A stretch of 64,000 nt of DNA from Filimonas sp. Lineage in GTDB: Bacteria; Bacteroidota; Bacteroidia; Chitinophagales; Chitinophagaceae. The stretch spans positions 1-64,000 of the forward strand of contig JAFKHH010000014.1 in NCBI GenBank assembly GCA_017306865.1. Direction: 5' to 3'. Shown in pieces: positions 34,740 through 43,848 of the stretch; positions within the stretch are counted from its first letter, which is position 1; every line of letters starts with the position of its first letter. The translations under genes and the position numbers were made by a program. The notes under the pieces are model-generated. The model worked only from the letters and a program-made list of their open reading frames with translations, was not told the origin of the DNA and did no database searches.

Positions 34740-37610
34740 CTGCATCCGCTTATCAGAACAACACTATACAGTCTTATCGCATTCCTGCTTTGGTGCCATA
34801 GTGTATATGGGCAACCCTACACCAGGTTAAACCAGTTTACATCGGCTGATGGATTGGCGAGTAACCACATTTATGATATTGCAGAAGATAGCAAAGGCTT
34901 TTTATGGATAGCAACTGATAATGGTTTATCGCGGTTTGATGGAAAATATTTTCAGAATTTTTCAGTCAGGCATGGTTTACCCTCCAATGATGTGTTGCGG
35001 ATAGTGGTAGATAAAAGCAATACGATCTGGGTGAGTTGTTACAAACAGGTTCCTGTTTACTTCGACGAAGCTGCTAATAGATTTGTAAGCCTTGCAGACC
35101 CTGCTGTGGAAGAAATATCTAAGGCCTTTCTTACAGTGCACCATAACGCGGAAAATGGCGTTACCTTCAGTAACAACCTGGGACAAATTATAGTAAAAGA
35201 TAAAAAACTGGTTAGTGCATTCCTGTTCAAAACAGAAACCGATTCCAAAACAAAGACTGCCGTAGCGTATTCATACCAACTGAAAAGAAAACCTGCCACG
35301 CAATTTACCAGTTATGAGATCATCTTTTTAAGGGATGGGAAAAAAATGGATAGCTTATCCGTTCCTGCGAAAGCAGAAATTGCCATAGACAATGACAACC
35401 TGTACCTTTTTAATAAAGAAGAGAAAGTTTATAAATTTTCGAAAATAAAATTCGCACCATTCTCCTATAAGATCGATAGTGCATCGATGCACTCACATCT
35501 GCAATTTGCCAGGTTCTCCGAAAACTATCTTAATTGCATAGATACCAAAGACACGATTTCCATCTTTAACAAAGAAAACCTGTCGGCCGTTGGGATACCG
35601 ACGTATATCCCCTATGCCAAATGCATTGCCCTGGACAGGAATAAAAATCTATGGGTTGGCACATTAGATCGCGGGTTGTTGTATTATAGCACGCAGCGCA
35701 TCCATACTATTCCTGTTACAGATAGCAGCATACATAAGAATTTTTTAAGCCTGGGTATAGATAAGCAGGGGAACTTATTTGCGGGCAATTATTATGGCCA
35801 GGTTACAGGTGTGGGCAAAAAAGTTTCCCATATTCAAACGCAGGTCCCCGGTCTGTGGATAAGGGAACTATTGTTTCCGGGCAACAATACGTTTGCACTG
35901 ACCGACATGGGGTATAGCATAAACCGAAAACCATTAACTAAAATTTTTTATACACGGGGCAACGCGGCCTCTTTAAAAAGCGCTGCGGTATTAAACGACA
36001 GTATTATTATTCTTGGCAGCAATGCCGGCCTTGTAAAACTGAATACTGACAATAAACAGTACCACTATTTAAATGGGCCCAAAGACAGGGCATTATCACT
36101 GGTAAAAGGCGGCAAGGATACCATTTATTATATAGGGCCGAAAGGGTTATATGCGTACGAGTATGGAAAGAATATCTCATCACATATTCCTGTAACATAC
36201 CTGGGGCAGGAGGCAAAACTGACAGCACTCTTTTACCAGAACAACATGATACTGGCCGCTACTATTAATGGTGATTTGCTGTTTGTAAAAAACAATAAAT
36301 TGTTTGCCAGCATTCCTAACGACAATATGCTGCCTGCAAATATTTTGTGTATAGCGGGCAATGAAAACAACATCTGGCTGGGCGGCAAAAATGGGGTGTG
36401 CGCTATTACGTATGCGGAGAAAAATAACCAGGTAACATACATCGCAAGAAACATTTCAAAAATTGATGGATTGCCATCTAATGCGGTGAACGATTTGCTA
36501 TATGACAGAGGTGTGCTACATGTAGCTACCGAAGCAGGCCTAGCAGCCATACCTGCAAACTATAGCATGCCTCAAACACAGATCAATGCACAATTGATCA
36601 ATGTAAAAATTAATCAGCAGGATACCATAACAGCAGACAACTATAAACTAAAGAGCAAGCAAAACAATATTACACTCCAGTTTGCCGGTGTAGACCTTAC
36701 GGGACATTTTAAAAACATTCAATATGCGGTAAACAATACAGCTAACTGGACTAACTTAAGCGGCAATACACTAAACCTTCAGTTAAGCAATGGTGATAAC
36801 AGAATTTACGTCAGGGCGATTGATGTAAACAATGGCGTCAGTAACGCGAATCTCGTTTTAAACTTTTATATAGAAACACCTTTTTTTAAAACAAAATGGT
36901 TCTGGATACTTGTAGCTATATCTGTAACAGCTTTTATTTTTTGGCTGCTTTATCGCAAAAAGCTGAGTGAACAAAGAATAGATTTTGAAAAACATCTCGC
37001 ACTCGAATTGCAGCAGAAAAAAATAACTGCCGACCTGCATGATGACATTGGCGCAACCTTAAGCAGCCTGCAACTGAATAGTGCTGTAGCAAACCAGCTT
37101 ATAAACAAAGATGTAAAACAGGCGCAAAAGATCCTGGACAAAATAGAGACACAGGCAAAAAGCCTGGCAGATAAGATCGGCGATATTATCTGGAGTATGA
37201 AGCCGGGCACAGACGAGTTTATGACGATCGGAAGCCGTATAAAAAACTTTGCTAACGATATACTGGCAGTTACGAACATCTACTATACCATTCACATTGA
37301 CAACCTGGTCAATACAAAGTTGAAGGATATTAATGCCCGGAAAAACATTGTGCTTATTACCAAAGAAGCGATCAATAACATTGCAAAGTATAGCAATGCT
37401 ACTTATGTCACAGTCAGGTTAAGTATGGCTGACGCACATATCCACTTAACGATACAGGATAATGGCGTAGGCTTTAGGCAGGATGAAGTAAAAGGCAATG
37501 GACTAAGCAATATGAGGAAAAGGGCCGAAGAGCTGGGCGGCACTTTTGGCCTGAAGTCTGCCGAGGGCGCAGGAACAACTATAGACGTCAGCATTCCCCT
37601 TGTCCCTTAA
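34740..37610 (+). CDS. Beta-propeller sensor histidine kinase
   Basis: The reading frame is open back to a TAA at 34737, and the first codon after it, CTG at 34740, would give an export signal (LIRTTLYSLIAFLLWCHSVYGQ). The first conventional start, a TTG at 34854, cuts off that signal, so CTG or another non-ATG start is likely. The protein then has about 956 residues: a periplasmic two-component beta-propeller region (FLWIATDNGLSRFDG, RNKNLWVGTLDRGLLYY, NIWLGGKNGVCA), a Y_Y_Y-type domain (about 620-715), a membrane helix (KWFWILVAISVTAFIFWLLY), a HisKA_3 box with phospho-histidine near 767 (ADLHDDIGATLSS) and a HATPase_c domain (DNGVGF, GNGLSNMRKRAEELGG). The response regulator at 37654 is the natural partner. 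Confidence 0.85.
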   Translation: MHPLIRTTLYSLIAFLLWCHSVYGQPYTRLNQFTSADGLASNHIYDIAEDSKGFLWIATDNGLSRFDGKYFQNFSVRHGLPSNDVLRIVVDKSNTIWVSCYKQVPVYFDEAANRFVSLADPAVEEISKAFLTVHHNAENGVTFSNNLGQIIVKDKKLVSAFLFKTETDSKTKTAVAYSYQLKRKPATQFTSYEIIFLRDGKKMDSLSVPAKAEIAIDNDNLYLFNKEEKVYKFSKIKFAPFSYKIDSASMHSHLQFARFSENYLNCIDTKDTISIFNKENLSAVGIPTYIPYAKCIALDRNKNLWVGTLDRGLLYYSTQRIHTIPVTDSSIHKNFLSLGIDKQGNLFAGNYYGQVTGVGKKVSHIQTQVPGLWIRELLFPGNNTFALTDMGYSINRKPLTKIFYTRGNAASLKSAAVLNDSIIILGSNAGLVKLNTDNKQYHYLNGPKDRALSLVKGGKDTIYYIGPKGLYAYEYGKNISSHIPVTYLGQEAKLTALFYQNNMILAATINGDLLFVKNNKLFASIPNDNMLPANILCIAGNENNIWLGGKNGVCAITYAEKNNQVTYIARNISKIDGLPSNAVNDLLYDRGVLHVATEAGLAAIPANYSMPQTQINAQLINVKINQQDTITADNYKLKSKQNNITLQFAGVDLTGHFKNIQYAVNNTANWTNLSGNTLNLQLSNGDNRIYVRAIDVNNGVSNANLVLNFYIETPFFKTKWFWILVAISVTAFIFWLLYRKKLSEQRIDFEKHLALELQQKKITADLHDDIGATLSSLQLNSAVANQLINKDVKQAQKILDKIETQAKSLADKIGDIIWSMKPGTDEFMTIGSRIKNFANDILAVTNIYYTIHIDNLVNTKLKDINARKNIVLITKEAINNIAKYSNATYVTVRLSMADAHIHLTIQDNGVGFRQDEVKGNGLSNMRKRAEELGGTFGLKSAEGAGTTIDVSIPLVP

Positions 37611-37653
37611 TTTAGTGATACCGATCTCTGCAAATACTCGTTACATTTGAAAT

Positions 37654-38274
37654 ATGTCTATCCGTATTTTTATTTATGATGATAGCGCCGACAGACGCGA
37701 TAGCCTTAAAGCATTATTAAGTTTAAATGATGAATACAAAGTCGTAGGAGAAGCAGCCAATTGCAAAAATACCATCCGGGATATAGAAACCTTTAACCCG
37801 GATCTTATCCTTATGGATATTAATATGCCGGAAGTAGACGGGCTGGAAGGGCTAAAAATTATTAAAGCCAGTCACCCTTCTGTAAAAGTGCTGATGCAGA
37901 CCGCGTATGATGACAGTGAAAAAATATTTACCAGCATTAAAAACGGTGCAAGCGGTTATATTCTGAAAAACGATAAGCCACAACGCATCTTACAAGCTAT
38001 AGAGGAAGTGATAGAAGGTGGCGCTGCCATGAATCCTGCCATTGCACAAAAGGTGCTGGACTATTTTAAGCCCAAACAAGAAAAATCGCCATTAAGCGCT
38101 AAAGAAGATGAAGTCCTTTCTTTGCTTGCAGAAGGACTGAGTTACAAAATGGTTGCTGATAAGTTAGGCGTTAGCTATACTACAGTAAATACCCATGCCA
38201 AACATATTTATGAAAAGCTGCACATTTCATCATTAGGCGAAGCCATAGCTTATTATTATAAAAACCTCCGGTAA
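37654..38274 (+). CDS. LuxR/NarL-type response regulator
   Basis: The 206-residue protein has a receiver domain with phospho-acceptor D55 (ILMDINMPEVDG), a lysine in YILKNDKPQ, and a C-terminal LuxR HTH (about 145-200: LSAKEDEVLSLLAEGLSYKMVADKLGVSYTTVNTHAKHIY). It lies 43 bp downstream of the propeller kinase and is its cognate regulator. The target genes are not obvious; the exported protein at 38474 is next. Confidence 0.93.
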   Translation: MSIRIFIYDDSADRRDSLKALLSLNDEYKVVGEAANCKNTIRDIETFNPDLILMDINMPEVDGLEGLKIIKASHPSVKVLMQTAYDDSEKIFTSIKNGASGYILKNDKPQRILQAIEEVIEGGAAMNPAIAQKVLDYFKPKQEKSPLSAKEDEVLSLLAEGLSYKMVADKLGVSYTTVNTHAKHIYEKLHISSLGEAIAYYYKNLR

Positions 38275-38473
38275 GTTTTTGATATAATCCTTCTCTCACA
38301 CCCTTCTTTACCGCCACATCTTTATCTCCACTCACTACATTCAGGGATTTCCGCCGCTGCTATTTTTTGCAATTTAGCTTTTAGAAAAAGCATTAAAAAC
38401 GCAACCACACAAAACATCATTTTCATAAACCTTAACTGCACTTAGCGCTAACTGAATCATTAAATCTGTTACT

Positions 38474-40345
38474 ATGAGAAAAATAATTACAACAGCTATT
38501 ACTATGTTCTGTATGCTACTGGCATCGAAGAATGCCGCCGCATACTCCTACACTATCTTTTGTTGGTATTCCTGGGCTAATGTAAACCAGGTTATATGCT
38601 ATGTTACCGATCTTGGTTGCGACGATTTTCCTCACGCTGTCTTTTGTAAAGAGTATAGCGCGCTGGCGGCAAACCCGCCGGTAATAGCTGTAGATGAAAA
38701 TGGCAACGCGACTTTAAATGATCGTGGCAAGATCACTGCTATCATGTCTGATATACGGGTTAAATTTATTAAAGAAAATGCCGGACTATTAAAGGCAAAC
38801 AAAATAACTATAGAGCAATATCGCAGCAAGTTGCAAACATTATCATCGAAAGATGATGGCAAAGTATCGCCCGAAAGAATAGCTGCGTTTGCAAAAAATT
38901 TAAACGCGCAAATCGTTAACGTAAAAACTTTACCTGGAACCAACTATTGCCCGGGCTGTGACGAAACCCAGCAAAACAATATGGCAAGACCGGGAAACCC
39001 TATAGGTGGAATAATCGTAAAAGGTGGCAAGAATCCCGGAGGCAATATGTTGCTTTCATTAGGCGGCGGTACTACAAGCCCCGGTTCTTCTGTAAAGAGT
39101 AGTGCTAATATGCTTAACCTTACCCAGTTCAATGCTAACCTTTATGTTCCCCTGGTTAGTAATGCAGCAGAGAGTAGTACGTTTGGCGTTAACGCAGGCG
39201 GCGAATATTTCAGCAGTAACAAAAACTATGACATGGGCAACTTTACTGCCTTTAATATTACCGGGCAAAGCAGTGCGCCGGCACTTGCAGCAAATGGTAG
39301 TGGAAGTCCCAATGTATCAGGTTTTAAAGCCGAGGCAGGTGTGCAGGCAAACTTCTCTTTCGGCGCGTTTACAGTAACACCCATTTTAAACGGAGCATAC
39401 ACCAGCTTTAAACAAAAAGCTTTTACCCTTACACAAACAAGTTCTGTAAACGGACAAACTAAAACTTACAACACTTACGGTCAGAACGAGACGCAGACCA
39501 ACGGCTTTGCTTTTATACCTAAACTGCGCATGGCATATTATTTTGGCAAACTGGGTGTTTTCGGAGAAGCTAATTACACCCTGGGGCCAACTATCAAAAA
39601 TGAAGTTTCCATCTTTAAACCTTCAGGCCAGCCTAATGCACAGGGATCATACAGCGAAGACCAGATGACGTTTGGCAAGAGTAGCCAGGCTACGCAAAGC
39701 ACTTCTTATAAGGCGTTTGGAATAAACATAGGTATCAGCATAGGATTAGGTAAAAGCATTAGCGAAAAAGGTGTTTCCAGTACAAAACGTAATGCAACAA
39801 TAGTACCTGATGAATACGCAGGTAGGAGCATCAGTGAGAAAGGTGTATCAGCAGGCCCAAGAACAAAGAAGCAGGAAAGACTGGCAGAAGCAACAAGAGT
39901 AAAATGTGATTGCGGTACGGATGTTTATGGCAAAGATGCAGAGGCATGTAAACGTATTTGTCAATTTTTAAAAGATGGCACCTATGGCGCTAAGTTAACG
40001 GCAGCACAATTACAGGAGATAAAAGAAACTTATCTGAATGGTTTGTTTATTAATAAAGAGGGAGCCATTATACCTGACCCTGCTAAAATAAAAGCAGTAA
40101 GCTCGCCGGAGGATATGAAGGGGAAGAAAGTTGCGATAAGTAAAGATGGAAAATCCTATGTCTTTTTAGGCAACCAGGATGATTTAGTAAAAGTGCTTTC
40201 GATACCATCGAATAGGGCAAATGCCTGTTCAAACTGTACAACTGTTACCTGTAATGGAACTGTATATGAATGCTCTTGCGTTAATGGTTTTTGTATGTGT
40301 CCGCTCTGTATAGAAATAAATAAATTAAAACAACTCGAAGAATAA
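38474..40345 (+). CDS. Exported barrel-like protein with cysteine-rich tail
   Basis: The 623-residue product has a signal peptide (about 1-22) and a cysteine-containing N-terminal region (CWYSWANVNQVICYVTDLGCDDF). Residues 200-430 resemble an outer-membrane beta barrel (TFGVNAGGEYFSSNKNY, LRMAYYFGKLGVFGEANYTLG, KAFGINIGISIGLG). After it comes a repeated linker (ISEKGVSSTKRN and GRSISEKGVSAGPRTKK), a segment with CDCGTD and CKRICQFL, and a C-terminal cysteine cluster (CSNCTTVTC, CSCVNGFCMCPLC). The two cysteine groups look like metal-binding or disulfide-rich modules. A strong hairpin terminates the gene. I do not know a family with this exact layout. Confidence 0.65.
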   Translation: MRKIITTAITMFCMLLASKNAAAYSYTIFCWYSWANVNQVICYVTDLGCDDFPHAVFCKEYSALAANPPVIAVDENGNATLNDRGKITAIMSDIRVKFIKENAGLLKANKITIEQYRSKLQTLSSKDDGKVSPERIAAFAKNLNAQIVNVKTLPGTNYCPGCDETQQNNMARPGNPIGGIIVKGGKNPGGNMLLSLGGGTTSPGSSVKSSANMLNLTQFNANLYVPLVSNAAESSTFGVNAGGEYFSSNKNYDMGNFTAFNITGQSSAPALAANGSGSPNVSGFKAEAGVQANFSFGAFTVTPILNGAYTSFKQKAFTLTQTSSVNGQTKTYNTYGQNETQTNGFAFIPKLRMAYYFGKLGVFGEANYTLGPTIKNEVSIFKPSGQPNAQGSYSEDQMTFGKSSQATQSTSYKAFGINIGISIGLGKSISEKGVSSTKRNATIVPDEYAGRSISEKGVSAGPRTKKQERLAEATRVKCDCGTDVYGKDAEACKRICQFLKDGTYGAKLTAAQLQEIKETYLNGLFINKEGAIIPDPAKIKAVSSPEDMKGKKVAISKDGKSYVFLGNQDDLVKVLSIPSNRANACSNCTTVTCNGTVYECSCVNGFCMCPLCIEINKLKQLEE

Positions 40346-40393
40346 CATTTCCAAAAATATTAAAGATTGGGGGACGTGTCTTGTACACAGCGG

Positions 40394-40430
40394 GCCCAAA
40401 AAATAATTGGTGGTCAATTATTTTTTGGGC
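40394..40430. terminator. Perfect 16-bp hairpin terminator
   Basis: GCCCAAAAAATAATTG (40394-40409) pairs with CAATTATTTTTTGGGC (40415-40430) across a 5-base loop. It is convergent between the barrel-like gene (stop 40345) and the leftward RidA gene (stop 40507), and suits both. Confidence 0.9.
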
Positions 40431-40506
40431 TCGTCCTTTTAGCTACATATCGCACCATTGGTATGTATATAGGAGGAACTGGTTTGTTGCGCATTTTTTC
40501 AACGCC

Positions 40507-40983
40507 TTATTTCTCGTCACCCAAAAGCACTGCGATCAGTTCTACTTCCAACTTTGCTTCAGGCTCATACAACCTGCTTACCTGTACCCAACTGGCCGCA
40601 GGATAATCTCCTTTATAGAATTCTTTTCTTGGATCGTTGCATTTCTTCATTGTTTCTATATCGGTTGTATAAAGCGTTTCCTTCACCACATTTTTTGAGG
40701 ATGCGCCAAAAGCTTTCAGGCAATCGCCGAGCGCTTTATAAACATTCGCTACACCTTTGGAACTTAGATCGCTGGTTGGAATACCAGAAATGTAGAGTGT
40801 ATTTCCCACTCTCACTACCTGCGCATAGCCTGCACTTTCGTTTTGTTTCTGCGCATTATTCCAATGCCACTTTTCTTTAACTATAGTTGTCTTTGCATGT
40901 TCGGCTTGTGCCGTTGTTGTTTTTGATACTTTGCAACCGGCAATGGCTAATAGTAATAAAAGAAGTACTGATAGTTTAGTCAT
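40507..40983 (-). CDS. RidA-family lipoprotein
   Basis: The start at 40983 gives 158 residues with a lipobox (LLLLLLAIAGCK), so this RidA/YjgF-fold protein is a lipoprotein; the longer frame to 41157 adds 58 residues that look non-coding. Family motifs are NTLYISGIPTSDL (about 60-72), ALGDCLKAFGASSKNVVKET (about 85-104) and a C-terminal arginine-containing strand (WVQVSRLYEPEAKLEVELIAVL). Cytosolic RidA hydrolyses reactive enamine/imine intermediates. The exported location here suggests a different or extended role (inference). Confidence 0.88.
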   Translation of the reverse strand: MTKLSVLLLLLLAIAGCKVSKTTTAQAEHAKTTIVKEKWHWNNAQKQNESAGYAQVVRVGNTLYISGIPTSDLSSKGVANVYKALGDCLKAFGASSKNVVKETLYTTDIETMKKCNDPRKEFYKGDYPAASWVQVSRLYEPEAKLEVELIAVLLGDEK

Positions 40984-41702
40984 AGAGCATTCATTCAACT
41001 GGATGTAACTGTAGTATGCCAAATATAAATAATCGAAAGCAGGATTTTGCAGTCGGATGCGGCTATATAGCATAGCAGATGAAAAGAGAGGCATATTCGC
41101 TACATGTGGATTACACACCCGTTTTACCAGGGTCACCATACACTTCGGAATATACAAGCAGCATTTTTTATTATGCTATATTGAAATGTAGAACATAAGA
41201 ACAGCAAGATGAGTATTAGAAATGCGGGTTCATGCAAGTTTATCTTTCTTATTTCAAATCATTGCTTACATAATCCCCTTCTGGTGCAATGGAAAATTAT
41301 TATGTACCATCAATAAACATCATTGCACTATTTGAACACACCTCACCTCTTATTAAGTACCTGGACTCACTTACAAGGATAGTTTGCTTTGCAAAAGCTA
41401 ATCTTGGTTCTACGCTATAACGTTTATCTATCCTCACTTTAAACGATTCCCATCTCCTGCAGTTACTATTGGCGTGAATGGATAATTCACCAATTTATAC
41501 ACGTCGTAATACGACAGGTACAACCTATATTTCCCCATATGATCATCTAAGAAAACGAGTGACTCAAAGCAAATTTCCCGTTTTACACTAATAGTCGCAT
41601 TTACCCGTAAAGGCATAAAATGAAGACAGACAAATACAATTGTGCTAAAAGAAGCTACCTTTGGATGCGATTGTACTATTAACCCTGCAAACAAGCATCA
41701 GC
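40984..41702. other. 719-bp region without a convincing gene
   Basis: This stretch lies between the RidA lipoprotein and the rightward pair at 41703. I see nothing clear apart from two weak small frames, at 41289-41420 (+, 43 residues, MENYYVPSINIIALFEHT...) and 41434-41616 (-, about 60 residues, ending TPIVTAGDGNRLK), both with protein-like composition but no family resemblance or start signal. Confidence 0.4.
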
Positions 41703-42044
41703 ATGTCTGAATCCTTAAAATATGCAATTTCGCTTACGATTGAAGCGATACGACTTCCTCCATTCCAGGATATTTTGATCCTTGGAAAAAACGCCGCGCA
41801 AGGTAAACTAGGGCTGTCAAGATCACTTGAATTGCTGACACCCAATGAATTTGAATCTGTAGGTATAAATGAGGAATGCGTAGAAGCCGTATTTATCAGC
41901 AAACGTATTTTAAAGAAAATAACAAAAGAGCGGGTGCTATCAGTGCTGCGTGAAAATGTTTTTAAACTGGTAGCCGAAGGTGAATTAATAAAGGTTGAGT
42001 TTAAGCTTCTCATGTCTTACAATCCTATTGAAATCGAAATGTAA
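41703..42044 (+). CDS. Small protein coupled to the CBS-domain kinase
   Basis: The ATG at 41703 gives 113 residues. The sequence (MSESLKYAISLTIEAIRLPP...) has no signal peptide, ends with charged strands (LIKVEFKLLMSYNPIEIEM) and has no recognised domain. The stop codon abuts the ATG of the kinase gene (TAA then ATG at 42045), so they are translationally coupled. It may be a regulator or input protein for the kinase, such as a receiver-like or scaffold protein without the aspartate motif. Confidence 0.6.
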   Translation: MSESLKYAISLTIEAIRLPPFQDILILGKNAAQGKLGLSRSLELLTPNEFESVGINEECVEAVFISKRILKKITKERVLSVLRENVFKLVAEGELIKVEFKLLMSYNPIEIEM

Positions 42045-43067
42045 ATGCAAGTAAGTATCGCTTCCCTTGTTCGAAACGAAGCCCGGCAGGTGAATGGCTA
42101 TACGGCTGCCGCTCTTGTCAAAACCGGCGCATATAGCGGACCACTGGTCATAACAGATGATGTAAACCAGGTAATGGGCATCCTGAATGAAAAAGACCTG
42201 CAGAAACCATATACGCTCATTATTGATTGTATCAGTGACAAGCCTGTCGTTTCTATATCGCAGGACATTAAGGAAGTGCTGGATATAATGGCCGAGTACC
42301 AGGCAGATCATCTACTGGTAGGTGAAGGCGACCAGATCATTGGCACCATTAGCAAGCAAGACCTGGTGGTACATCTGAAAAGCGCGGTGGATGAACAATC
42401 CCATGTGCTGCACGAGTTAGCCCATGATCTCAAAAGCCCGGTAGCAAGCGTTATTACGCTCATGAATCTGTTGATCCCTGATTTGTCTACTCATGCCTTC
42501 GGGGACTTACTGCGACAAACGCAAACCGCCTGTCAGCACGTACTGGAACTAATAGAAGATATGCTGCTGCTTGCACAGATGGACCAGGGGCAAATGCGCT
42601 GGTCTGATGCCGGTGTAAATGATCTCTTGTCCGAATGCATACAAGTAAGTGAGGTTGCAGCAAAGAATAAAAACATTGAGCTGAACTATGCACTTGCAGC
42701 CCCTTCCATAAGTATTTATTGTGACAGGTTAAAACTGAGACGTGCTATTAACAACATCATCGATAACGCTATAAAGTTTACACCAGCAACAGGAAAAATA
42801 ACAATCGACGTTAGAGATAACCAGCATTTTGCGCAGATAAGTATTACAGACAATGGCATAGGCATACCTGAAGCATTGCAGAAACATTTATTTGACCGGT
42901 TTACTACAGCAAAAAGACCCGGCACGAATGGTGAACCGTCTTCAGGTCTCGGCATGCACATCTCACACAGGATCATTACAAAAATGGGTGGCAAGTTACT
43001 TTTTGAAAGTAAGGAAGGAAAAGGAACTACCTTCTATCTTGATCTTCCAAAATATGCAACGTCTTAG
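42045..43067 (+). CDS. Cytoplasmic CBS-domain sensor histidine kinase
   Basis: The 340-residue protein has no membrane segment. Residues 1-112 form a CBS-pair-type domain (ASLVRNEARQVNG, LVITDDVNQVMGILNEKDLQ, VSISQDIKEVLDIMAEYQADHLLVGEGDQIIGTISKQDL). The HisKA box carries H127 in ELAHDLKSPVAS, and the HATPase domain has N-box NNIIDNAIKFTP, DNGIGIPE and SSGLGMHISHRI. CBS pairs often bind adenine nucleotides, so the kinase may sense energy state (inference). There is no adjacent response regulator. Confidence 0.88.
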   Translation: MQVSIASLVRNEARQVNGYTAAALVKTGAYSGPLVITDDVNQVMGILNEKDLQKPYTLIIDCISDKPVVSISQDIKEVLDIMAEYQADHLLVGEGDQIIGTISKQDLVVHLKSAVDEQSHVLHELAHDLKSPVASVITLMNLLIPDLSTHAFGDLLRQTQTACQHVLELIEDMLLLAQMDQGQMRWSDAGVNDLLSECIQVSEVAAKNKNIELNYALAAPSISIYCDRLKLRRAINNIIDNAIKFTPATGKITIDVRDNQHFAQISITDNGIGIPEALQKHLFDRFTTAKRPGTNGEPSSGLGMHISHRIITKMGGKLLFESKEGKGTTFYLDLPKYATS

Positions 43068-43162
43068 CACGTTACAGCATACACTACCTATAAATAGCCT
43101 TATTACACTGCCCCTCTCCTGCTGTTTTACTTTCTTTACCCTTGCTATATAATAACCCATTG

Positions 43163-43538
43163 TTGTCCGACTAAAGTCAATGGATAGTTGTCTGTAAACG
43201 TTTCCCATAAAGGATTGCAGAAAAAAAAGAATGGATTCAAAATTTGGGAAAGCACCCCTATCAGTTTTTTTAGAGAAACGTCCGGCCTCAGAAAAGCTGC
43301 GTTAAGAAAATTGGCATGAACGCCGGAAAAATCCATTGCTGTTTGAGCCATGCGTAACTTACTTAATTATGCTGTAAGCGGCGAGTTCAATGGATTTCGG
43401 CGGGCAGGACAATTTTTAGCCTGCTTTTCTGCAGCCTTGATCTTTTTGGTTACTTTTTGTATCAAGACAAAAAGTAACACCGTCGGTAGACAATTGAATG
43501 CTTACACTTTGATAAACAAATAAATTTCACTCGGACAA
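43163..43538. repeat. MITE-like repeat family, copy 2
   Basis: This 376-bp copy has terminal inverted repeats (TTGTCCG at the left, CGGACAA at the right) and lies upstream of the acyltransferase gene. Its central and right parts are nearly identical to the copy at 45023-45403 in the same orientation. It contains a 12-bp hairpin (gttactttttgt and acaaaaagtaac). Confidence 0.9.
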
Positions 43539-43848
43539 TAATGATAATAAACGTACCTGGATTTATACTGACTGCAACCTTTACCTTATCCGGTATTTTT
43601 TTAATGCCCGGCAGCCTGCATAATTAACCATACGCATGTAAACATCATTTAGTGCAGTATGAAATAGCTACTGCTATAAAACAAACAATTCTCCCATATT
43701 ATAAAGAGCGTGCTGCATTCTCCACTTTTACGATTCTTTATTAAAAGAACAGCAAGCACTCTGCGAAAACGTCATTCAGATTAATTACGTATTTTCCTTG
43801 CTTCAAAAAGAAACATACAAACGCAACTACTGTACTACAAACAACGAA

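Noticed and set aside
40984-41157. 58-residue N-terminal extension of the RidA protein
   Set aside because: The shorter start gives a standard lipobox signal peptide; the extension has no such features.
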